The notes beneath the pieces are model-generated. The model was not told the DNA's origin, did not search any database, and saw nothing but the letters and a program-made list of their open reading frames with translations. Shown piece after piece: positions 13,802 to 18,687 of a DNA stretch of 18,687 nt (the first letter of the stretch is position 1; every line of letters starts with the position of its first letter). The stretch spans positions 1 to 18,687 of the forward strand of contig JAGVAP010000107.1 of NCBI GenBank assembly GCA_020060215.1, read 5' to 3'. Made by a program: the position numbers and the translations under genes. The stretch comes from Deltaproteobacteria bacterium (lineage in GTDB: Bacteria > Desulfobacterota > DSM-4660 > Desulfatiglandales > HGW-15).

Positions 13802-15472
13802 CTAGTGCAACGGCGGGCGCTCAGCCGATTTCCTCAACCACCTCTTCTTTCCGTTCCCGTGGCCATTCGCCTTGTACCCGTCAGCGGGTGTGCCGTCCGG
13901 GTGGAACTCGGGGCGCATCATGGAGGGACCTTCAAACGGCAGGGTCTGTTGTTGAGGGGGGGCGGTGTTTTTCAAAAGGTGTATGCCCTTCCTCATTGAT
14001 ATTCGGGAGATGGTCTCCACCGACGTTCGCCTGAGATGCTCTATGCGCCGGAGAATCTGGGTCGAGATCTGGTAGGGAGCCCCCAGGGTCTTGGAAACCA
14101 CAAGGGTGCCGAACTGGAAACTCCGGTACTCCAGAGGGAGCGAGACGAACATGGTCCGACGGGGATCGATGCTGCTCAGGTCCAGACTTTTCCATTTTCC
14201 GGACTTCCACACGAATTTTTCTACAGGCTCATCGTAAAAATCGCGCGGGCCTATATTGAGCTCCATGTAATCCAGGTTCAGATACTCTGCAGCGTCGACG
14301 AGTTTACGCCAGAACTCATCGAGGGTTTCGGACCTGGCGATCTCGATCTGGCGGGCAAGGAAAGTGCGGCGGTCCCGCTTGAAGCCGAAATCGTCGGTGA
14401 TGTCGTTCACCCACCCCAGCAGCTTGTCCATTGCAAGGTATTCCAGGTAACCCAGCTTACGGATGCCGAAAACGATCATAGCGCCTACCAGCAGCAACAG
14501 CAGCGCACTCCTGTCGTCGCGCGAGTGCACCATCAGGAGAGAGATCACTCCCATGAAAACGGTGACACCGTACAGGATGATCACCGCGCGACGATGGCTG
14601 TATCCAATCTTGAGGAGCCGGTGATGGAAGTGGTCCCGGTCGGGCTTGAAGATCCGCTGCCCGCGGATGAATCGCCGCACCGACGACCAGATGGTGTCCA
14701 TCAGCGGTATGCCCAGGGCGATCATTGGAATCAGGATAGCCACCGCAGCATGGCCTTTGATGGAGCCGAGCATGCTCAACGTCGCAAGCATGTACCCCAG
14801 GAAGTAGCTGCCGCTGTCCCCGAGAAAAATGGAAGCCGGGTTGAAGTTGTATCTCAAGAACCCCAGGATGGAGCCGGCAAGGACGGTCAGGAGGATGGCC
14901 ACCTCCATCCGGCCCGACAGCACGCAAAGGATGATCAAGACCATGGAGACGAAGAAGGCAACACCTGAGGCGAGCCCGTCCAGGCCGTCGATCAGGTTGA
15001 CGGCGTTGACCACCAGGAGCACCCACAGGACGGTTGCCGGGATGGAGAGCAACCCCATGTCGATGACCGGCATCATCGGGATCTGTACCGCATGGATCTG
15101 AATCCCGCCCGCATAGGCTACAAGGGCTGCGAAGACCTGAACCAGCAGTTTGGTGTTTGGACGGATCCCCCGGATGTCGTCGATCAGTCCCAGGACGAAA
15201 ATGACGACTCCGCCTGCAACCACATAGATCAGACGGACATCTTCGTACAAAAAATCCAGGAGTCGTGTGCCCAGCAGCAGCATAGGCACAAAGGCGAGGT
15301 AAAAACTCAGGTACACCGCCAGCCCGCCCGCCCTTGGAATAGGTGTCCGGTGCACCTTTCGATCTGACGGCATATCCATGATGCCGTATTTTCTTGCGGC
15401 CTTGGCTACCAGGGGGGTCAGCAGCAACGACAGGATAAGGGATAGGAGAAATGCAGCGATGAGCGTAGTCAT
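13802..15472 (-). CDS. WecA/TagO/MraY-type polyprenyl-phosphate glycosyl-1-phosphate transferase with soluble C-terminal domain
   Basis: 556 aa. About eleven transmembrane helices in residues 1-345 carry the family motifs: LIDDIRGIRPNTKLLVQ (DD at 98-99), NAVNLIDGLDGLASG (156-170), FLGDSGSYFLGY (216-227) and HFHHRLLKIGYSHRRAV (281-297). These enzymes transfer a sugar-1-phosphate, typically GlcNAc-1-P, from UDP to undecaprenyl phosphate and start glycan assembly. Residues about 346-556 are an extra cytoplasmic domain with alternating helices and strands (LDEFWRKLVDAAEYLNLDYMEL, FGTLVVSKTLG) that resembles a GAF-like fold and makes the protein far longer than typical WecA (about 350-370 aa). 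It starts 25 nt after the stop of the second initiating transferase, so the two are almost certainly co-transcribed. Confidence 0.9.
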   Translation of the reverse strand: MTTLIAAFLLSLILSLLLTPLVAKAARKYGIMDMPSDRKVHRTPIPRAGGLAVYLSFYLAFVPMLLLGTRLLDFLYEDVRLIYVVAGGVVIFVLGLIDDIRGIRPNTKLLVQVFAALVAYAGGIQIHAVQIPMMPVIDMGLLSIPATVLWVLLVVNAVNLIDGLDGLASGVAFFVSMVLIILCVLSGRMEVAILLTVLAGSILGFLRYNFNPASIFLGDSGSYFLGYMLATLSMLGSIKGHAAVAILIPMIALGIPLMDTIWSSVRRFIRGQRIFKPDRDHFHHRLLKIGYSHRRAVIILYGVTVFMGVISLLMVHSRDDRSALLLLLVGAMIVFGIRKLGYLEYLAMDKLLGWVNDITDDFGFKRDRRTFLARQIEIARSETLDEFWRKLVDAAEYLNLDYMELNIGPRDFYDEPVEKFVWKSGKWKSLDLSSIDPRRTMFVSLPLEYRSFQFGTLVVSKTLGAPYQISTQILRRIEHLRRTSVETISRISMRKGIHLLKNTAPPQQQTLPFEGPSMMRPEFHPDGTPADGYKANGHGNGKKRWLRKSAERPPLH

Positions 15473-15475
15473 AGG

Positions 15476-15499
15476 GACACCTGCCTATCTGATGGTGTC
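15476..15499 (-). promoter_or_regulatory. Hairpin sequestering the ribosome binding site of the WecA-like gene
   Basis: The transcript contains GACACC, a 12-nt loop, then GGTGTC, a perfect 6-bp stem. The 3' arm overlaps the AGGTG ribosome binding site 5 nt before the ATG at 15472. The 5' arm overlaps the TGA stop of the sugar transferase gene. A ribosome terminating there would open the stem, so coupling of the two genes is plausible. Confidence 0.5.
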
Positions 15500-16169
15500 A
15501 AGACAGTCTATCTGCAAAGAACTCCGGCTTCCGGGGCAATTCGGTGTGGATGGCTTCGTGGATTCTGCTGTCGGGTAGAAGGATCAGCCACGCCGTCAGG
15601 AAAATGAGCTTGAGGTCCAGCCATAGGGATTGGTGCTCTTTGTACCACAGCTCCAGCTCCCCTTTGTAGGGGGCGACGATCCTGCGGTGAAACTCGACCT
15701 GATCCATGCCCGAGCGGCCGGCCATGACTTCTTCGTCGCGAAAAACGACGGAGCCCAAACCCGTGAGTCCCGGCCGAAGGTCGATGATCCTCTTGCGGAC
15801 GTGCTCGGGATAGAGTGCAAAGTACTTCGGGGTCTGCGGACGGGGGCCCACGATGCTCATGTCCCCCATGAGCACATTGATCAGTTGTGGGACTTCGTTG
15901 AGCTTGGCCTTCCGAAGAAACCTTCCGAAGCGCAGCACTCTCGGATCCTTGTGAAGGGTGATGTCCCCGGGGCCGATGTTCGGGCTGTCCTTGAGCATGG
16001 TCGCGAACTTGATCAGCCCGAAGAGTTCTCCGTTTTTCCCGACGCGTGACTGGATGAAAAAGATCTCTCCTTCGCCCGTAAAGCGCAAGATCACGGCAAT
16101 GACGATTCCGAAAGGGAGGAATACGGCCAGGGAGAGTAGGGAAATCAGGATGTCCAGGAATCTTTTCAT
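15498..16169 (-). CDS. Monotopic phosphoglycosyl transferase (bacterial sugar transferase, PglC/WcaJ C-terminal type)
   Basis: 223 aa, the length of minimal PglC-type enzymes. Residues 1-30 (MKRFLDILISLLSLAVFLPFG) are the re-entrant membrane helix with the typical K-R-x-x-D start. Further motifs are GEIFFIQSRVGKNG (about 34-47), FGRFLRKAKLNEVPQLINVLMGDMSIVGPRPQ (81-112) with the LNEVPQLINVL and SIVGPRP signatures, and RPGLTGLGSV (132-141). The enzyme transfers a sugar-1-phosphate to undecaprenyl phosphate through a covalent Asp intermediate. The classical catalytic Asp-Glu pair around LDELPQL appears here as N-E, with the preceding KAKLNE, as in many family members. GGAGG lies about 12 nt upstream of the ATG. 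It is followed at 25 nt by the WecA-like gene, so the cluster has two initiating enzymes of unrelated fold. Confidence 0.9.
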   Translation of the reverse strand: MKRFLDILISLLSLAVFLPFGIVIAVILRFTGEGEIFFIQSRVGKNGELFGLIKFATMLKDSPNIGPGDITLHKDPRVLRFGRFLRKAKLNEVPQLINVLMGDMSIVGPRPQTPKYFALYPEHVRKRIIDLRPGLTGLGSVVFRDEEVMAGRSGMDQVEFHRRIVAPYKGELELWYKEHQSLWLDLKLIFLTAWLILLPDSRIHEAIHTELPRKPEFFADRLS

Positions 16170-16248
16170 AATTTATGGAGTCCTCCGGATCGGTTTGCCG
16201 CAAAGACATGGATGGACATGGCACGGGTCTGGGGTCCCGGGGTGAAAC

Positions 16249-17439
16249 CTACATCTTTTGGTCGAGATATTTCCCGGTCTCCTTGTGCTGAAACTCGGGG
16301 ATCATCTTCTTGAAGAGTTCCACGAGGGCCTCTTTTGTCCACGTTCCCCCGTTACGCATGGACATGATCGATGCCTCGAAATCATCCAGCATGGTGCTGT
16401 CGAATTCCGCATCGTTCTTAATGACGCCGATGGAGTCAAACCGCTCCATATCGAGCCGTTCATCACCCGTGTAGAATTCCTCGAAGTCCTTTTCACCGGA
16501 GGTGTCGCTTTCGAAAAAGTAGCAGGGCCACTTTCTGCGGGCGGCAAGCTCGTCCACGCGTGCGCGGGCCTCCTCTTCCGTGTCGCATGGGCTGGGCTCA
16601 TAGCCCAGGTCTTGCAGGTAGCGGACCGCAACTTCAGAGAACGTGATGAGGTGGAGGTCTTCGCTAAGCTTGGGGAAAAAGATGTCACGGTTCTGTCCGA
16701 GCAGGCACGACATCAGGCAGAGCTCGCCGGACTCCCTGGGGGTCACAAAATAGCGCCGGACGTCATTCGGGGCGGAGAGGGGCTGCCTCTTCTGCAGCCT
16801 TTGGTTGAATCCGTGGAGCAGGCTCCCGTCTGAGAAGGCCACGTTGGCGAACCGGGCGGTCGACACCGGCACCTCGAGGCTCCTCCTCATGAGGAAAAGC
16901 TCCATAATGCGCTTGGAAGCGCCCATCATGTTGACCGGGTTTGTGGCCTTGTCCGTGGAGACGCAGAAAAATTTCCTGCTGCCGCCCCGAACCGCCTGCG
17001 CGGCGAGCCGGTCGTTGTTGAAGATATTGACCTGGATCAACCGCATCAGAGTGAAGGGGTCCTTTTCGCTTCGCACGTGCTTCAAGGCGGAAAGGTTCAG
17101 GATAAAATCGTACGGTCTCCCGGCGGCGGCAAAGGCATCGTATTCTATCGAGTTGCTGTCCAGGGGCAGGGCCTGGAAATCCCCTTCGATGTAGCCGAGT
17201 GAACTGCGGATATCCCGCACCAGCTCCACGAGGTTGTTCTCGCTGATGTCGATGACATGGAGTGCTGCCGGGTTCCGTTTGAAGACTTCCCGGACAACCG
17301 CTTGCCCGATAGACCCGGCTCCTCCCACCACCAGGAAGCGACTCCGCGAGATCATCTCGCGGAGTTCGGTCTCGTGTCGGGCAACGTCGTCGTCGAAGAG
17401 CTCCCTTTCACGGCCGATGAGCTTCAAGATCTTTTCCAT
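16249..17439 (-). CDS. FlaA1/CapD/WbpM-type nucleotide-sugar 4,6-dehydratase/epimerase (Polysacc_synt_2)
   Basis: 396 aa from the ATG at 17439. It is an extended SDR enzyme with a Rossmann NAD-binding GGAGSIG at 39-45, VSTDKATNPVNMMGASKR at 160-177 and a C-terminal RRYFVTPRESGEL segment (229-240). The position normally held by the SDR catalytic Tyr is Met (M172-x3-K176), the S-M-K variant described for WbpM-like enzymes. Such enzymes act on UDP-GlcNAc or related sugars to give 4-keto-6-deoxy intermediates for QuiNAc, FucNAc or pseudaminic-type sugars. The exact product cannot be read from sequence. There is no N-terminal membrane domain, so it should be soluble. The frame stays open upstream to 17544, but those 35 codons are encoded by the 55-bp repeat array, and the ATG at 17439 with GGATGG nearby is the better start. 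It lies 79 bp before the sugar transferase gene. Confidence 0.87.
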   Translation of the reverse strand: MEKILKLIGRERELFDDDVARHETELREMISRSRFLVVGGAGSIGQAVVREVFKRNPAALHVIDISENNLVELVRDIRSSLGYIEGDFQALPLDSNSIEYDAFAAAGRPYDFILNLSALKHVRSEKDPFTLMRLIQVNIFNNDRLAAQAVRGGSRKFFCVSTDKATNPVNMMGASKRIMELFLMRRSLEVPVSTARFANVAFSDGSLLHGFNQRLQKRQPLSAPNDVRRYFVTPRESGELCLMSCLLGQNRDIFFPKLSEDLHLITFSEVAVRYLQDLGYEPSPCDTEEEARARVDELAARRKWPCYFFESDTSGEKDFEEFYTGDERLDMERFDSIGVIKNDAEFDSTMLDDFEASIMSMRNGGTWTKEALVELFKKMIPEFQHKETGKYLDQKM

Positions 17440-17466
17440 AAACCATCCATAGACTCCAAAACTATC

Positions 17467-17756
17467 TATCCACAGATTACACCGATTATCACCGATTATA
17501 TTTAAAGATCTGTGTGAATCTGCGTAATCTGCGGACTTTACCACCGACTATGTTTTCAAACAATCTGCGTGAATCTGCGTAACCTGTGAACTGTATCACC
17601 GACTATGTTTTCAAATAATCTGCGTGAATCTGCGTAATCTGCGGACTGTATCACCGATTATGTTTTCAAACAATCTGCGTGAACCTGCGTAATCTGTGGA
17701 CTGTATCACCGACTATGTTTTCAAACAATCTGTGTGAATCTGCGTAATCTGCGGAT
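17467..17756. repeat. 55-bp tandem array on the 3' side of the GxxExxY gene
   Basis: Five units. The CACCGA landmarks fall at 17490, 17542, 17597, 17652 and 17707, that is, an exact 55-bp period after a first unit of 52 bp. Each unit reads CACCGACTATGTTTTCAA, then AATCTGCGTGAATCTGCGTA and ATCTGCGG with small changes. The left end (ATCCACAGATTACACCGATT) matches the start of the 120-bp units on the other side of the gene. The array encodes the last ~13 residues and the stop of the GxxExxY protein. Confidence 0.92.
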
Positions 17757-18120
17757 CGTGGATGAAGCGCTCGTACTGAAGAGACCTCCCTCCGAAGTTG
17801 ATGAGAAGACCAGTCTCGAACCCGGTCGCCTTCAGGTAGTTCAGGATCTGGGCCCTCTCATCGCCTGACAGCGCGTCCAGGGCTTTGATCTCAACCACAA
17901 TCTTTTCAAAACAGATGAAATCCGGTTGGTACTTCTTCTTTAAGGGCTTCCCTTTATAGATGATTTCCAGGATCGGCTGAGCTGCAAAGGGAATCCCGGA
18001 GGAGGAAAACTCTCTCTCCAGGGCTTCCTGGTAAACCGGTTCGAGAAAACCGCAGCCCAGCTCCCGGTGGACTTCCATGGCCGCCCCGATGATGGCATAT
18101 GTCCGGTCATCCCTCCGCAT
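17713..18120 (-). CDS. GxxExxY-family protein (PD-(D/E)XK-like fold)
   Basis: 135 aa. The signature G-F-L-E-P-V-Y (residues 24-30) gives the family its name. Further conserved features are QPILEIIYKGKPLKKKYQPDF (48-68; key D67) and VVEIKALDAL (75-84; E77-x-K79), the pattern of a PD-(D/E)XK nuclease-like core, and QILNYLKATGFETGLLINFG (91-110). The last residues, from about 123 (PQITQIHTD), are translated from the 55-bp array. The start codon abuts the first 120-bp-type repeat, and no strong ribosome binding site is visible. Members of this family are common, small and of unproven function, although the fold suggests nucleic acid cleavage or binding. Being embedded in matching repeats on both sides suggests it travels as a unit with them. 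Confidence 0.88.
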   Translation of the reverse strand: MRRDDRTYAIIGAAMEVHRELGCGFLEPVYQEALEREFSSSGIPFAAQPILEIIYKGKPLKKKYQPDFICFEKIVVEIKALDALSGDERAQILNYLKATGFETGLLINFGGRSLQYERFIHDPQITQIHTDCLKT

Positions 18121-18687
18121 TCGTTCCGCAGATGAAGCTGATTTTAGTTATCCACAGATTACACCGATTCTCACCGATTCCTGTTCTCAAAAAATCTGTG
18201 CTAATCTGAAAATCTGTGGATGTCAGGTGCTGAAGTCTATCTTCCGCAGATGAACCTGACTTTAGTTATCCGCAGATTACACCGATTCTCACCGATTCCT
18301 GTCTTCAAAAAAATCTGTGCTAATCTGAGAAATCTATGGATGTCAGGTGCTGAAGTCTGTCTTCCGCAGATGAACCTGACTTTAGTTATCCGCAGATTAC
18401 ACCGATTCTCACCGATTCCTGTCTTCAAAAAAATCTGTGCTAATCTGAGAAATCTGTGGAGGTCAGGTGCTGAAGTCTATCTTCCGCAGATGAACCTGAC
18501 TTTAGTTATCCACAGATTACACCGATTCACACCGATTCCTGTCTTCAAAAAAATCTGTGCTAATCTGAGAAATCTGTAGTTATCCACAGATTACACCGAT
18601 TCACACCGATTCCTGTCTTCAAAAAAATCTGTGCTAATCTGAGAAATCTGTGGAGGTCAGGTGCTGAAGTCTATCTTCCGCAGATGA
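18121..18687. repeat. 120-bp tandem array on the 5' side of the GxxExxY gene, continuing past the window edge
   Basis: TCC(A/G)CAGATT landmarks fall at 18151, 18269, 18389, 18509 and 18583. Units are 118, 120 and 120 bp, then a shortened 74-bp unit. Each full unit holds a roughly 74-bp block that starts with CCACAGATT or CCGCAGATT and ends with AATCTGTGG or a near variant (inverted ends), plus a roughly 46-bp spacer with its own inverted ends, GTCAGG and CCTGAC. The shortened unit lacks the spacer. No gene is supported in this stretch; open frames across it exist only because 120 is divisible by 3. Confidence 0.92.

Noticed and set aside
17440..17544. Longer start (GTG at 17544) for the dehydratase/epimerase
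   Set aside because: The added 35 residues are translated from the 55-bp array; the ATG at 17439 has a closer ribosome binding site.
18220..18579. 119-codon plus-strand frame made of three nearly identical 40-residue units, and a similar minus-strand frame at 18237-18428
   Set aside because: Both are translations of the 120-bp DNA array; the period is divisible by 3, so open frames arise automatically. No initiation signal or protein-like conservation separates them from the repeat.
17467..18687. CRISPR array
   Set aside because: Repeats are contiguous tandem copies with conserved, non-unique intervening sequence, and there are no cas genes.

Overview
This 18.7-kb window looks like part of an envelope or exopolysaccharide (O-antigen-like) gene cluster from a Gram-negative bacterium. 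Every gene I accept lies on the minus strand. The moderately high GC, occasional GTG/TTG starts, membrane enzymes with TPR tails and abundant intergenic short-period repeats suggest an uncultured deltaproteobacterium (Desulfobacterota) or a similar lineage. That placement is an inference from style; there is no rRNA or marker gene here.

Read in the direction of transcription (high to low coordinates), the order is as follows. A 120-bp tandem array runs off the right edge. Next come a GxxExxY-family gene, a 55-bp tandem array, an FlaA1/CapD/WbpM-type nucleotide-sugar dehydratase/epimerase, a PglC/WcaJ-type monotopic phosphoglycosyl transferase, and a WecA/MraY-type polytopic phosphoglycosyl transferase with a soluble C-terminal domain. 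An AbrB-type antitoxin and a broken vapC toxin follow. Then come a 1160-aa secreted protein built from three exact 316-aa repeats, a Wzy/WaaL-type O-antigen polymerase/ligase, a GtrB/DPM1-like GT2 glycosyltransferase, a large PTPS-related/GT-C-like membrane protein with a TPR tail, a signal-anchored beta-sandwich protein, and a FecR-domain protein cut by the left edge.

The enzymes form a plausible pathway: make a modified sugar nucleotide, load it on a lipid carrier, decorate it, then polymerise or ligate it in the periplasm. The FecR-domain, beta-sandwich and 316-aa-repeat proteins are probable surface or periplasmic partners.

The most unusual layer is in the gaps between genes. Three genes or remnants of the S23 / four-helix-bundle family (one intact, one truncated, one internally deleted) sit between the polysaccharide genes. 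Each is bracketed by short-period arrays in inverted orientation: heptamers of the GCAGTAA type for two copies, octamers of the AAGTTGAG type for the third. Because 7 and 8 are not multiples of 3, an array reads the same set of codons in all three frames. The strand entered from the upstream gene always meets a stop (TAA, TAG or TGA), and the strand leading out into the downstream gene is always open. Consistent with this, three host genes end inside the entry arrays, and two exported proteins have heptamer-encoded AYCLLLT cores in their signal peptides. The GxxExxY gene is embedded in a comparable way in longer-period arrays. I propose that these are gene-boundary-targeted cassettes that rewrite the ends of their neighbours. 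The arrays are visible directly; mobility and function are inference.
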